A DNA stretch of 64,000 nt from Lycium barbarum (GCF_019175385.1 NC_083344.1:59892782-59956781), one strand, 5' to 3'. Positions 32,414 through 46,118 are shown, counted from the first letter of the stretch. Notes: a model not told the origin generated them from the sequence alone. Numbers and translations: made by a program.

Positions 32414-35400
32414 TGTACCTCTTGATGATAAGTTCAGTTATAAGTATGTGAACTAAATAAATTGAATGAATCAGTAAAAAGGCAAGCAACGGTACGAAAG
32501 ATGTATGTCGGGTAAGGTAAGAATATTGAGGTATGATTGAAATGTAAAGCTGAAGAATGAAAGAGAGAGTAAATAAGAAGGTATAAGGGCAGATCGCTAA
32601 AGAATCAGGTACACCCCGAGGTGTGGTATATGAGGTAAGTTTCGACATCTTTGTACTTTTATTTAAATTTGGGAGCCCGGTGTGGCTGAGATATGTCCTA
32701 TATATATATATATTGGCCCTGTGAGGCATTATTGGTATTTGCTGCGTGCAGGTTATGGATAGTAAGAAATATAGAGGAAACTCTGCCGAAATTTTCCTAG
32801 AATTTAAAGGAGATAAGATATAAGCTTGTAATATGTCCTAACGGGAAATGATGTTGTGTAAAAAGTAATGGCAGGATAGGATTAATTTAGGAGTATCATT
32901 GACAAAACTACAAGAGATGAGTTAAATGTTGTTGAATTGATAGTAGTAGTAATTATGAGGTCGATATCGATATGGTAAAAAGAAATACCAGGATAATTTG
33001 GAAGGGTTTGTGATACTAAGAGATGATTTAGAAGAGGCTAGCAAATCTTAATAGAGTGTTATATTGAGGTATCGACTGAATTGATAAGCAGGGACAAATT
33101 ATGATGAGTTTATAGTTAAAAGAAGTAATAGTATGGTTGAAACAAGAGTACAGAGGAAGAAGAATTGTGATGAATATGAACGAATTTGTAAGACGGCTTA
33201 TGTGGTAAGTGTAATAGGGCTGATCAGAAAGAGTAACTGGTCTTATGCGTACTTCACAAGGTTTATTCTATCTTATAAGCAGGCTTACGAATGAGATCAA
33301 GAAGTGGCACTCTATAGAGTTGATTTTGATCAGGAGATAATGAGAACGTCGCAAGAACTGTAATACAAAGTAAGCAAAGCATGGCAAGGAAACCACTAAA
33401 GATGTGACATGTTCTATATGAATAAAGAGTGAATGCAAGTGTGAAACCAACAAGCGAGCCATGGGGCAGTAGATAAGAAAGCTTATAAGACCTTGTTAGG
33501 GGAAAATCCAGCATAGAGGTTTCACAATGACAGAAATGATAGCTAGCAAAAGGAAAAAGAAAGTCAACTTGAAAAAGAAATCATAGAAAAGTGATATGGC
33601 AAAGTAGTAACAGTTTGTGATTTGTATAATCAAAATCACGAGTGATATCTTTGGTTGGATGTAAAAGACCAAGACTACGGAAAGATGAATAAAGAAATTG
33701 AACGATTGTTAAGAAAAGGATCAGCATAATACGGATGAGAGGGGATGATCAGAATGAACAAAATAACTTTTGGAACCAAAGAATGGATTGTATAGAAGTA
33801 ATATATTCTAAAGGACAAGGTGGTACTGAGTTAGGAATAGGGTTCCTTGTGCGAGGAATGAAAGATTTATTATAAAACGGGAGGTAATAAGATAAATTAA
33901 GAAGGAAAGAATGTAAAGGAATAAGTATGGGTATAGAAAGAAAAGGATATAGGCGAAGTATGCGCGCTTAGAAGTAGTCGTATTATGAGAAAAGGAAGAT
34001 GCATCTCCTACGAATATCCTATACCAAGACATAACGAATAAAGTATATAAAGGAATAAGTTGGGAAGAAAAATGTGGCCATGAGTTATGAGTTTACCGTA
34101 CAATGATAAAGCGAAAAAGCAAGGCTATCATCAACGACAAATACGATATGATTATGATTTAGTTTTGAAATCAATGTTGAGTGCAATTCAAGAGTAAAAG
34201 AGTATGAGACATAAGAGGTATTAGTTGCGTATGAGACTTAGATCCTTAAAAACAAAGGTGGCAGGATTAAGTGAAAATGCATTTATGGTTACTATAAGTC
34301 AATTACGGGAAACAGAGGAATAACTTGAGATGGGAAAAAGAGGGAAAAATGACGCTATAAGTGAACTCTGAGTATCGAAGAATGGGATAAGTGACATTAC
34401 ATGGATGGTACGGATAGCTAGACATACTACTATTTAGAGTATCCCAATGGGACATAAGCTGTTAGTTAAAGTGGATGTAGACATAGACTCATAACTAATG
34501 GTTCAGCTAAGTAAAATACATCCTTCTTTGGATTGCTATGTTGGTTGTATTACTTGATCACAAAACTGCAAGACGAGTATGTTAAGACTTCACACATGAA
34601 TTACTATAGCTATAAATTATAGGAAATAACATGAATATGATTCAGTATAATAAGGGAATGGAGGAAAGAGATACATGAATTCAAGATTTGAAAGTGAGAA
34701 AACGGATTTTAGAATGGTATAAGTAAGACCCTTAAGGGGGGAAGCAAGTAAGGAAAATACAAGAGTGGAGATTGAAACGATAAATCCTAAGATGTGACAT
34801 ATATAGGCGCTAAAACAAAAAGTGAGAGTTATGCAGAAATGAATATAATAGCTAGTAGAACAAGAATCAAGCGGGTATCTGAGACTGTATTGAAAATCAT
34901 TCGTGAAGACCTTGAACAACACGACAGTAGAGTCGTTAGTTAATGATATTACGATTTATAAGTGACAAGTGGTGACAAATAAGAAAGGACATAAAGCTTT
35001 CTATAGTAGAATATAAGATGTGACAATCAAGGGACAAATAAAGGAAATAAAAGAGTATGACGAGATAAGTTGCAATAGATAGACAAAAGAGTTTTGGTAT
35101 GTATGAGATACGTAAAATAGAATGAACCAAAGGAAGAGAATTTTATGTATAAGATTAGATGTTCATACACAAATCACACAAGAACAGTTATGTAACCTGC
35201 AAGTATTTACATGTCGAGAATGAAACCAATTGGGTACTTAAAAAGAGGAGTAAGAGGTAAGCAAAAATAGTGTGTTTGTGATACTTCAAGTCAGTTGAGG
35301 GAAAATACATGGTAAATTAAGTCGAAATGTTGAGTTGGAATTATCATTAAGGGAAAATAGGACAATCACTTTGAATATGATATAAGTATATGTTATATGT

Positions 35401-36305
35401 TTCCTACGATATCCCTCAGGTGTGTTAGATTACTTTCGAATTCGATGGGACCATTGAAAAAATGGGGTTTTACCAGAAGAATATTACGCCTTGGAACTTT
35501 AATTTTCATATCATTGTGGTTATAGAGTATCCCAGAGGATTGTGAAATTCTCGAAAATTATGAAGCCTTTAATAAGTCAACGAGGGACACCTACGACAGG
35601 ACATCTCTAATTTAATTTATATGGACTCTACAGATGTGAATCAATACCATTATCATGGTCATACAGAAGAAAGGAAGTGGGAGAGATGTGCAAACCATGT
35701 GAGGCTTAATACCATTATTGAGCAAGAAAAAGGATCGACGAGTCGGAGTAACGAGGAGGATCATATCAGGAAAGTGACTCACTTATATCTCTTAAAAGGA
35801 TATTCCCGAGGAATCAAGGCGGTATTGCAACCGAGAGTCATTACTAAGGAGGAAACTCATTTTCGACTATTCAAAGGGAATGTTATAGATAGTGCATGTC
35901 AAAGGATTAAAATGATGACTCTAACAAGGATGTATGCTGCGGGCTATGCGACCTAAATAAAGAGTGGGAGAATGGTAAACCTACCCAAAGGAAAGACAGC
36001 CCCTATTCTACAGTGTTGCTGGAAAGATGATTCCAAATTAAGAAAAACTCGATCTAAGCTTCAAACGTAGATGGATATAGTAAGTTGCAGTCAATTACGA
36101 AAGTAGCTGAACTATGACCACTTTCTTTGGAAATTCCATATTAACAGATGTCAAGTGGAGAATGGCATTAGGATAAGTAAAGAGAGGCACAACATGATAG
36201 ATGAGTTTGAGTTACAATTGATTCGTTATGAGATCACCATAACCAGTATACTTATACAAGACTAGTTTAACATTCGAGGACGAATGTTCTAAAGGGGGGG
36301 AAGGA
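32414..36305 (+). mobile_element. Element D: internal region, non-coding, with PPT
   Basis: Nearly 3.9 kb without a readable retrotransposon domain; the top strand is strongly purine-rich, like the internal part of A. The longest frame of note, 35621-35956 (111 codons), matches nothing I know and is not treated as a gene. A piece at about 32705-32815 resembles LTR U5 sequence (see separate entry). The region ends with a perfect inverted repeat AACATTCGAGGACGAATGTT (36269-36288) and CTAAAGGGGGGGGAAGGA. A LARD-type element is the best reading. Confidence 0.65.
32705..32815 (+). repeat. LTR-like fragment inside element D
   Basis: TTGGCCCTGTGAGGC...TTGGTATTTGCTGCGTGCAGG and AGAGGAAACTCTGCCGAAATTTTCCTAGAA match the U5 part of H (about 45860-45955) and B (about 6447-6540), in the same order and spacing. 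No LTR ends or TSDs are visible. It is either captured LTR sequence or the remains of an older insertion. Confidence 0.65.
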
Positions 36306-37120
36306 TGTTACATCCCGAGTTTTCATGCGTTGGAAAGTGTGCGAGTTAAATGACATTAGTAATGGAACTGAAGTTATTCCCAAGCTTATAGGTGGTTAGA
36401 GTGATTACGGATGTATCGCAAGGATTATAAGTTAAACAAATCAAAAAAAATAAGTTTCGTCAAGGTTCGAAATTTATTTGAATGAAATACGGTCCAAGCT
36501 ATAACATCCATATTTTTGGACCAGGAAATTGAACCGTCCAACATGAGCAATTTTCCCGAGGCCATAGGATTTGGTCATATTCAAGCATAAAAATCAAGAA
36601 CTCGGTGTATACGAGGAATGAAGTCCCGAAATGATTTAAGACAAACAAATGTGACGGCGATGATTGAAAATAATATTTTTATGTGTGGCAAATGAGACTA
36701 TGGACTAATGCTATATCTCATGATTATGATAATAAGTATATGAAGTGTGTTAAAAGTGGTCCATGTTTAAGTGGATTAATATCAAGAAATTAATTATGCG
36801 GGTAAATTATTAATTGTTGGATTGTAAGTGGAGTACTTATGATTTGTTGGTGATAAAATTGGTATTTCCAAACATGGATATTTAAAGAGATATCATTTTC
36901 ATAACAGTGATATAATGAATGATATGGATAGAGATCAATGTAGTCCATGGGCTATTTACGTGTATTACTTATGACCACACGTGAAGAGGTTTAAATTAAT
37001 CCAAAGTGGCTAACTAAGTAATGTAGGAAGGTTACACGTGTCTCTATCACGTGTCATTTAGATCACAATATTAAGCAATTTGTTTACTTTGGGAGAAACT
37101 TCAATTTGAAGGAACCAAAA
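36306..37120 (+). mobile_element. Element D: first part of the 3' LTR
   Basis: It starts TGTTACATCCCGAG directly after the PPT, and its first 130 bases align well with the start of E. After 815 bp it is cut by F; the rest would lie beyond the window on the right. Confidence 0.8.
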
Positions 37121-39779
37121 TGTCACGACCCAACCCCGTAGGCCATGACTAGTGCCCGAGCTGGGCACTCATATACAAACCTGTCCAGTATAGTCAAGTG
37201 GTAACTAAGGACAATATGGAAAGTTGTAAAAACAATCGAATGGTTCGCAACACCACATATCATAAACCTGTCTCCCGAGGAGTCACACCATAACAATAAC
37301 ACAATATGCAAGCCGACAAGGCTGCCACTATACACGGGGATATCCAAAGCAAACCATATAGACACAGCTGACCAAAACTTATATACAACCCACACATATG
37401 TCTACAGACCTCTAAGAGTATCAATAGTGAAATATGACGGGACAGGGCCCCGTCGTACCCTTGGATAAACATAAGTCTACATCAAAAGATCTGTACCAAA
37501 ATAAGCTAGGCTCTGGAACAATGGAGCTCTCCAAACAGCTGAGTAGAAGTCCTAGGCTGGAGGATCACCAAATCGAGTATCTGTACCTGCGGGCATGAAA
37601 CGCAGCCCCCCGAAGAAAGGGGGTCAGTACGAGATATGTACTGAGTATATAAAGCATGAAATACAATAAAGAGGATCATGACTGAAATAGAGATGACAAG
37701 AGACAAGTATGACAATCAAGAAATCACTGTACTTATGCCTTATGAAATGAAAATCATGCATAGCTACCATATTCGGCCCATTATGGACTCGGTGAATAAA
37801 GTCGTATACATGCAAACCATGCCCGCCCCATCAGGGGTCTCGGTGCCATCATCACATCATCATATCATCATATCACCATATATATATATATATATATATA
37901 TATACACCGTACCCGGCCCTCTAGTGAGGGACTCGGTGAACAATCCAGTGAAACTGTGCACGAAAACATACCCAGCCCGGGACTCGGTGAAAGATATAAT
38001 AACAGCATGCACGAGCAGAGTAGTGAGCAACCATATGCAAATTAAATCATCATCCGAGACACAATGGAATAGGTAGAATGAACTAACACTTGAGTATCAA
38101 CGGCGACAGTCATGTCAAGTATCCCTCGAATGTCATTGTGGATTATGTCAAATAGAACTTCAGGAATCATAGACACGTATCGAGACAATATTAAATAGCT
38201 TATGGAAACCAAGAACATTAACCATCCTAATGTCTCTATAAATAGGAGCGTATACATTCATCGTTTATTCGTTTCATATAAATCATGCCAAAAGAAAGAG
38301 GGGATAGCTTTACATACCTTTGGCGCTTAATCCGTGACTTGATATGTATATGCTGTCCAAAGTATCTAAACCTATATTGAAACGTCAAGTCTATGGTTAA
38401 GCTACGGAAAAGCGTAAAACGTACTTCAACGTTAGTATCTTATGTTTAGACAATTGGGTAGCACCTCCCCTATATCGCTCACTCTCCTCACATCTAAGCC
38501 AACGATACAACAACCAAGATAACACCAACAACGACATATCTAAATTATCACATCAAGAACTAGTCCAAAACAAGATCCAAGGATACCCTGAAACAGCCCG
38601 CACAGCACACACACCACCACAAATCAGTCCACACATGGCACATTCAACAATAGTCAACATAACGACCGCGACATATCCAAGTTATTCTTAATGATCTACA
38701 GCCACAACAAATCATCAAAATGACTTTGCAACAACATGCACCAAACAACCCATCACTACAACACAATACCTAATCCTAACTACACCTTTAGTCTTTCAAC
38801 TCAACAAGAACAACCCACAACAACAACAACATCGTACAGAATTATAAGAATGAAAATCTTTCCAAATTCCAAGCAAAAGAGCCCAAAACGTTTTAATCAT
38901 AACTTCCAATCTATACCTCACAAAATTACAAACACCTGGAAGGAGTATAATCGTGCCATGAACAACAACACCTACACATATTTATAACCACATTTCCAGC
39001 CTTTCAACATAAACAAATTACCTTCAATTACAATACCATAATAATGACAACACTAATAAAAATTAATCCACCATTAACGGCCCAAACAGAACCTTAACAT
39101 TAACAAATACAATTTCTTGCATCCAATTCCACTTAATACAAATTAATCTCTCCATTACAACATCATTAACCCAATTTCATAACAAAAAGAAGAAATCTTA
39201 CCTCAAATTAGTTAGGACAGATCCTATACTCACTTGCACCAATTGCACCACTTCTTCTTCTCCAACTCAAATTCTAATGTTGCTGCCTCCTTTGGGACAT
39301 TTGGAACACTTTTATGGAGTTATAATTCTCTTTCTTTTTAAAATTTAAGGCTGGTCGTGCTTGGCAGCCATGGCTATTGAGGTTTTCTCTCTAAATCAAT
39401 TTTGGGAAGATGAAATATGAGCTATGCTTTGTCATCAACTAAAATATATATGCTACCAGCCATGATGATACGTGTCCAACCACAATGACATGTGTCCCAC
39501 TCAACTAAACACCAATCAGATTCAGCCATGTTTTGTGGGGCCCACTTAGTGGTCTAATTAGCTTAATCAATCATTAATCCCCACTTAATAATCTGATCAT
39601 GGTTAATTAATCCCTAATCTTCACTAATATCTCCACCAATTGTAATTAATAGGGAAACCGTGTATTATTAAAATCGGGATTAAAAAGTCATTGTCTCATA
39701 TCTCAAAAATAATCTTGTCCTTGAACTTATGTCGATTGGCTTACGAATAATCTAACGTGCAAAAATACGGGATATAACA
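37121..39779 (-). mobile_element. Element F: 3' LTR, minus strand
   Basis: A 2659-bp LTR; on the minus strand it starts TGTTATATCCCGTATTTTTG at 39779 and ends GGGTTGGGTCGTGACA at 37121. It is of the A/G/I group. It has the conserved block (37587-37654), a TA microsatellite (37877-37904), a 54-nt mini-exon candidate (38318-38371) and a GTGCCC/GGGCAC terminal hairpin. The other LTR of F must lie beyond the window, because G and further elements interrupt it. Confidence 0.88.
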
Positions 39780-40016
39780 CAAAACCCCCCTTTAGAACAT
39801 TCATCCACGAATGTTAAACTAGTCCCGCGCTCCCACTACTTTCTTAAATGTCCTTTTATTGAATTATGATGCTCTTCACATGCCCTTTTCGTTGGTCGAT
39901 TCCCTTCACTTTATTCCAACGCATTCCAGCTCTCTAAGTAACCATTCCCGTAATATTTGTTCTTGCTCTTGCCTCGAGGTGATAATTCTACGTCGTTGTC
40001 TTTACTCTCCTTCTTA
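39780..40016 (-). mobile_element. Element F: PPT and end of internal region
   Basis: On the minus strand: inverted repeat AACATTCGTGGATGAATGTT (39815-39796, one G-T pair), then CTAAAGGGGGGTTTTG next to the LTR. The 200 bases before it are purine-rich on the minus strand and non-coding, like the internal ends of A and D. Element G interrupts at 40017. Confidence 0.8.
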
Positions 40017-42669
40017 TGTTATACCCCGTATTTTTATACATTGGATTATTCATGAGCTTATCAACATAAATTCAAGGATAAGATTATTCTTGGGATATGA
40101 GACAAGGACTTTTAATCCCCGATTTTAATAAGTGCACGATCTGCTAATTAATTACAATTAGTGTAGAAATATTAGTGGAGATTAGGGATGAATTAACCAT
40201 GATTAGATTATTAATTGGGGATTGGTGATTAATTAAGGATTAATTAGCCTAATTAAGATTAAGTAGTGCTAAGTGGGCCCTACTACAACATGGCAAAATC
40301 TGATTGGTCCATGCTATAGTGGGACACATGTCTCATAGGTGGGCAGCATATATAAGCTAGTTGATGACCAAGCATTGTTCATTATTCATCTTCACAAACT
40401 TAGTGAAAGAGGGAGAAGCTCCTAAGCAAGAGAGAGAACCACACGGCCATGGCTATGGCAGCAACTTCATGAAGCTCACGGCTAGCATTTGTTTACACCA
40501 TTATATTGCTAAATTGAAGAAGGAAGTATGAACAGCCATGGCTGCCAAGCTCACGGCCATGGCAGCCCTTGATCAACCTCAAGTGTTGTAAGAAAAATCA
40601 AGTTCCTAAGGTGTTCTAACCATTTAAAGGAGCAACAAGGTTAGAATTTAAGTTGAAGAAGAAAAAGTGGTGCAAATGGTGAAGTTATTGTAGGATCTGT
40701 CCTAATTAAATTTGAGGTAAGATTTAATTCCCTCATACATGTTTTAGTGATGATTTGGTCTTTGTACTATTTGGTGTAAGTGGAATTTGTGAAATGAAAG
40801 CTTAAATCATGCTAGAATTTATATTGGTTTCATGGGCTGTTTTTGTGGAATTGGAAGACTAAGTGTAGTTAAGATTTTGTATTGTGTTGTTATAATTGGT
40901 GGGCTATTTTAGGACTTGTTGTAATATTAGGATGTTTTTCTTGCATATAGTAGTTTATGTCGTTCTTGTGTTGTTGCTGATATGAATCACCAATTTGGAA
41001 GAAAGAAATGTATAAGATATCGTATACAAAGCGTATGTGGCTTGTTTGGTGTATCTTTAGATGTTCGCGGTGTATCGGGCATTGTTATGTTGTAATTAGG
41101 GGCTGTTTGGGGCATGTTGTTGTTAAGTTATTAATGGGATTTTCTTGTATATGGATAATAGCCATTGATTATTGCGTTGCTCGATTCGAAAGAAAAGATA
41201 AGTTCAAACGTACTTCTAGTAGTCCGAAAGATTGTTTATGGTTGGTTGTAATTGTTGGACTGTTATAAGGTCATTTCGATAAAGTGTTATGGTTATAAAT
41301 CATTAAGAGTTATTTGAATATGTCGTAGCCGTTATGTTAACGATTATTGAATGTTGTAATATGTGGGCTGATCGGAATGTATGTGGGATGTTCGTAGTAT
41401 TGTTGAATCATGTCTTGGCTAGTCTTGAAATAGTACTTGAACGTGTGGTTCTTGATGTTGACTTGGTCGTTTTATAGTTGGCTTGAAAATGAGAGAAATG
41501 AACAATATAGGGGAAATGCCGCCCAATTTTCTAGAAGTAAGCTACTAACGTTGCAATACGTTTTGAACCTTTTCGTAGCTTAACCATAGTTCTTAATGTC
41601 TTAATATAGGTTAAGACACTTTGAGCAGCATATACGTATTGTATCACGGATAAGCGTTATAGGTATGTAAAGCTAACCCTTCTTTCTTTTTGGCATGATC
41701 TTTATAAAACAAACAGACGATGAGTATATAACTCCAAAGAAACTCCAATTCTTAGAGACACTAGGATGGCTAACGTTATTGATTTCGAGAACTTACTTCA
41801 TTATGTCTGGATATGTCCCTATGACTCTAGCCGTCCTATTTTGATATAATCCATAGTGACATTTGAAGGGTACTTGATATGACTATTGTCCTGATTTTCA
41901 ATTGATAGTTCATTTTGATTATTCTATTGAGTCTCACATATGATTTAGTTTGCATATGGTTGCTCACTACTCTGCTTGTGCATGCCGTAATATTATCTTT
42001 CACCGAGTCCCGGGCCGGGTATGTTTTCGTGCACAGTTTCACTGCATTGTTCACCAAGTCCCTCACTAGAGGGCCGGGTACGGTATATATATATATATAT
42101 ATGAGGATATGATGATATGATGAAGTGATTATGGCGCAGGTACGGATACTCGATTTGGTGATCCTCCAGCCTAGGATTTCTACTCAGCTGTTTGGAGAGC
42201 CCTATTGTTCCGGAGCCTATCTTATTTTGGTAAAGATCTTTTGATATAGACTTATGTTTATCCAGGGGTACGGTGGGGCCCTGTCCCGTCATATTTCACT
42301 ATTGATAGTCTTAGAGGTCTGTAGACATATGTGTGGGTTGTGTATAAGTTTTGTTCAGCTGTGTCTGTATGATTTGCTAAGGATATTCCCGTCTGTAGTG
42401 ACAGCTTTGTAGGCTTGTGTATCGTATCGTATGTAGTGGCAGCCTTGTCAGCTTACGTATCATAATGGTATGTAGTGGCAGCCTTGTCGGCTTGCATATC
42501 GTATTACATTTTGATTAGTTGTGACTCCTCAAGAGACCGGTTATCTTGATATATATGACATTGTGAACCTTTAGTGTTTTTTGCAAGTTTCCATATTGTC
42601 TTTAGGTTTAGTCTTACTATATCTAACAGCTCGGGCACTAGTCATGGCCCACGGGGTTGGGTCGTGACA
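40017..42669 (+). mobile_element. Element G: 5' LTR
   Basis: It is 2653 bp, from TGTTATACCCCGTATTTTTA to GGGTTGGGTCGTGACA. It has a TATA box at 40349-40356, donor-like GAG/GTAAGA at 40717, a 53-nt mini-exon candidate (41610-41662), and three 38-bp units (about 42396-42500). Compared with the A LTR about 240 bp are missing at 42134-42137, so the conserved two-hairpin block is gone. Left flank TCTTA should be the TSD; the partner is not in the window. Confidence 0.9.
40349..40356 (+). promoter_or_regulatory. Probable TATA box of the G LTR promoter
   Basis: TATATAAG in the context GCATATATAAGCTAGTTGATGA. LTR I has the same arrangement (GCATATATAATG, TATA at 56374-56380). This puts U3 at about 360 bp and R-U5 at about 2.3 kb. 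Confidence 0.6.
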
Positions 42670-42673
42670 AAAG

Positions 42674-42685
42674 TGGTATCAGAGC
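42674..42685 (+). other. Element G primer binding site
   Basis: TGGTATCAGAGC, 4 nt after the LTR end. Confidence 0.95.
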
Positions 42686-42726
42686 AGCTCATCCTCGGAG
42701 TGTCTACGGACCGTGTCTAGTAGAGT

Positions 42727-42766
42727 CTTGTTTATCGATGTGTTGTGCACCACATCTATAAACAGG
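42727..42766 (+). other. Element G leader hairpin with GTGCAC loop palindrome
   Basis: Same design as in B and H: two 16-nt arms, one mismatch, loop TTGTGCAC with the palindrome at 42745-42750. Confidence 0.8.
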
Positions 42767-42873
42767 AAGCTACAGGACATTTAGGATGTTTCTTTTCCTT
42801 CTTACTCTAGATCGTGCGATAGATCTATATTATCAGGAAAATCCATCCCTAACGACTTATTGTGTTTATAGCT

Positions 42874-43104
42874 ATGCCTCCAAAGAAAGCGACAGCTGCC
42901 CAGAAGGGCAAATCAGTAGCAGGAGATACTAGACAGACTCAGAGAGTTACTAGGGCCCGTGCCGAATCTATGCCTGAGATTGTACTTCAGTCGACGAGTT
43001 CTGCTACACCGCCACCTATAGAGTAGCTTAGAGCAGCAGCAGCTCCAGATCAGGGGGCAGCTCCACCGCCAGCTCCCGAGGCCCCAGTACCCGAGGCTCC
43101 AGCT
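42874..43104 (+). pseudogene. Element G gag, N-terminal part
   Basis: It begins [13 protein letters not shown] as in B, C and H, with a Pro/Ala-rich continuation. Codon 51 is TAG (43024-43026). H interrupts the gene at 43105, and it continues at 54231. The gene cannot be expressed as a whole. Confidence 0.9.
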
Positions 43105-43701
43105 TGTTATGTCCCGTATTTTCGCGCATTTGGAAAAATTAGAAATAATCTTGACTTGTATGAAATAAAGTCATCATTGGTTACATTTAACACAAGAGTT
43201 GTGCATGAAAGAATATTTTTGTGGAAGTGTGGAATAAGGCTAAGGGAAAAATTGGAATTTCGGAAATTAGTTTCGGGAATTACAAATAGGGCCATAATTA
43301 ATTGGGCTAGAAAGAGCAAAAAAAAATAAAAAAAAAATTAAGGCCCAATTGGAGGGGGTGGCCGGCCCCCTTTATGGGTCAAGGCCCATGAGTGGGTTTT
43401 TAATTGAAAGGCTTAAAAAAAGAGATGACTAAGTCATCTTCAACTTGTAGAGAAAAAAAAAATCAAGAAGCTAAAGACCACCCCATTTTCGGCTACAAGA
43501 AAGAAAAGAAAGAAAATTTTCTTGCCATCAACCTTTGATCCAAAAGTTATTGTTTTGTGATATTTTCACTAATTCTAGTACCCTTTACAACTTGGTGTAG
43601 CTAATTTGGAAGGTAGGGAGCTTGTTTCCTCAAATTAACAAGTGGGTTTAGTGAAAAAGCTTGGAAGAACAAAGGTAAGATCTTGCTCCTTTTACTTTGG
43701 A

Positions 43702-43767
<66 letters not shown>

Positions 43768-46061
43768 TGTAGCATGTAGGAATAAGTAGAAATTATGAAA
43801 AATATGAAGGTTTGCAAAGTGGGTATATATGGGTGCATTTGGCCATGTGGTATGGAGATAAGAATGGCAATGAATTAATTTTGTTTAATATGTTAGTTGT
43901 GTTGTGATGATCTCTTGTGATGTAAATGAAGTTAGAATGATATAAGTTTGTATTGAATTGGAATGTAGAAACTTATGTCGTTTTAGTATGATTTTCCGAC
44001 ATTAAGGAAATGAAGTTGTTTGGTTGTGAATTATGATGATCATTGATGAAATTGGAAGTTGGAAACTTGTTATGAAATTGTATGCCAAAGATTTGATGTT
44101 TACCATAAATTATGACTTTGGCGGAAAGTTGTATATTATGTATATCAAGTGTATAACTTAAGGAAAATGATATGAAATGTCTCAAAATCTATATTGTGAT
44201 GATCTTGAGTGATAATGGATGTGAAATCATTGATATTAGTGAAGGTTTGGATTAGAATGAAGGTTATGCCAACTTGTGAGAAAAATGACTAGTTGAAGGA
44301 TATTTGTGTTGTTGATGTTCTTTGTTGATGTTAATGTTGTCGTTTGGGTTGTTGTTGATGATTTCTAGCCGAGTTGAATTCTCGGGGTGCTATATGTATA
44401 GGGGAAGTGCTGCCGAAATTTCGGTAGACAAATATGCTTTAAGTTGGAATAATGGTATTCATAACTCACGATTGGTAAACTTGACCAATTGCAGTTTTTC
44501 GACGAAACGGGAAGTGAGTTTGGAAAGACTTAAGGAGCGTGAAAGGTATGTAAAGCTACCCCGATCCTTCTTTTGGCATGTCTAAGTGTTTTATGATCGG
44601 ATTCGGGCCTCAAAAGACCTTCTTGGCCATCGGAATCCGCAAGAGAAAATCTCAGTTTTTGCTTCAGTAGAATTGAACCATTTTGATATGCTTTTCCTGA
44701 AATTATGCAAACTTTCCCTAAACTCCTTGGAAAGCTATAGAATGTCCGTAGAACCTTTATAGGTGACCCCATAAGCTTAAAAGGTGTAATTTGAGCCCAC
44801 CGCCTTGCTTGGTCCGAGGTGGGCCCGCTATTCCCGGTTTTGCCCTTAATGTACTAAAGTCCCCTTTTTGAACGATTTTTGAAATAAATGTTTCGACTAC
44901 CCTTTTAATTACATAACTAATATGGTTTTAAATATTCCATTAAGTTTGATAAATTGTTATGATACTCGAAACTCATTTACTATGATTCCTTCCGACTTCA
45001 TCGGATCGGTTTGTCTTTGATATGCCTCATCGAGTCTATGGAAACATTTATGATATTTTACTTGCATTAGTCTCTCACTACTCCATTCGTGGATGCCCCA
45101 ATGTTTCCCACACTGAGCCCGGGCCAGGATATGTTGTCAAGCGTAATCCCCCTGCATTGTTCGCCGTGCCTCGATGTGAGGGGGCAGGTATATGCGTACA
45201 TGGGTTTGTGGAGTATTCTGTGCCATGTACGTTTGTTCTGATATGATTTACTATGGCCATCTGATATGACATATTATGTTACGGGGTTATGCCCCTATTC
45301 TGATTCTGCTGTGTTGTGGCACCAGCGTTGGGAAGGTGGCCACGTTCTGTCTGCCGAGTCCCTTGGCAGGGGGCGGATTTGATATGACATATGTTCTGTA
45401 CACACTCTGCATGTTTTGGAAATATGTATCTGATACTTTGGATTTTCCGTTTACTGTCTGTATGTTCTGCACCAGTTATGATTTTGTTTCTGCAACTCAG
45501 GCTTTACATATTCAGTACATATTTCGTACTGACCCCCTTTCTTCGGGGGCTGCGTTTTCATGCCGCGCAGGTACCGACGACAGGTTTGCTGATCCGTCTG
45601 CTTAGGATCTCATTCTTCTATTCTTGGAGCGCTCTTTTATTCAGAGCCATCTTTTAGTATAGTCTGTCACTTCTATATATGTATATTCTCGTTCATGGGT
45701 ACGGCGGGGCCCTGTCCCGTCATAGGATTCTGTCGGTTTGTTAGAGGTCTGTGGACATGTTGTGGGTTGGGATCTTTCTGTACAGTTGGGTGCTTATGTA
45801 GTGTTTGGGCGATCCCATTTGCCGCGGCGGCCGGTCCGCATATATTTAAATGTTGCGTTGTTGGCCCTGTGTGGTCTTTGTTGGTATTTTTTGCGTGCAG
45901 GATATATGGGATAGTCCGTAAAACAAAGGAAACTCTGCCGTAATTTTTCTAAAAATTAGCTAAATTTGAAATAAAGCCTTGTCGACTTCTGCCATATACT
46001 AGAATGCGTTTGAGTGCCCAGATCGGGCACTAGTCATGGCCTACGGGGTTGGGTCGTGACA
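43105..46061 (+). mobile_element. Element H: 5' LTR
   Basis: From TGTTATGTCCCGTA to GGTCGTGACA. It has donor-like AG/GTAAGA at 43675, a TA/TG microsatellite (43701-43769), acceptor-like TTGCAG ending at 44494, a 51-nt mini-exon candidate, AAG/GTATGTAAAG at 44546, the hairpin block (45501-45570) and a GTGCCC/GGGCAC hairpin (46014-46030). No clear TATA box is seen. Confidence 0.95.
43701..43769. repeat. (TA)n(TG)n microsatellite in H 5' LTR
   Basis: A compound repeat whose composition differs from the 3' LTR copy at about 51865-51932, which has a pure TA run and a longer TG run. Confidence 0.95.
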
Positions 46062-46065
46062 AAAG

Positions 46066-46077
46066 TGGTATCAGAGC
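46066..46077 (+). other. Element H primer binding site
   Basis: TGGTATCAGAGC, 4 nt after the LTR end. Confidence 0.95.
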
Positions 46078-46118
46078 GGTTCGTCCTCAGAATGTCTACA
46101 GACCGTGTCTAGTAGGGT

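Noticed and set aside
35621..35956. A 111-codon frame in element D as a gene
   Set aside because: No recognisable domain and no conserved neighbour, and it lies in a purine-rich region where long frames arise by chance.
37116..39784. F as a solo LTR with TSD CAAAA on both sides
   Set aside because: CAAAA does stand at 37116-37120 and 39780-39784, but the right copy is the end of a polypurine tract (reverse of GGGGGGTTTTG) preceded by the conserved inverted repeat. So internal DNA of F adjoins the LTR, and the match is probably chance.
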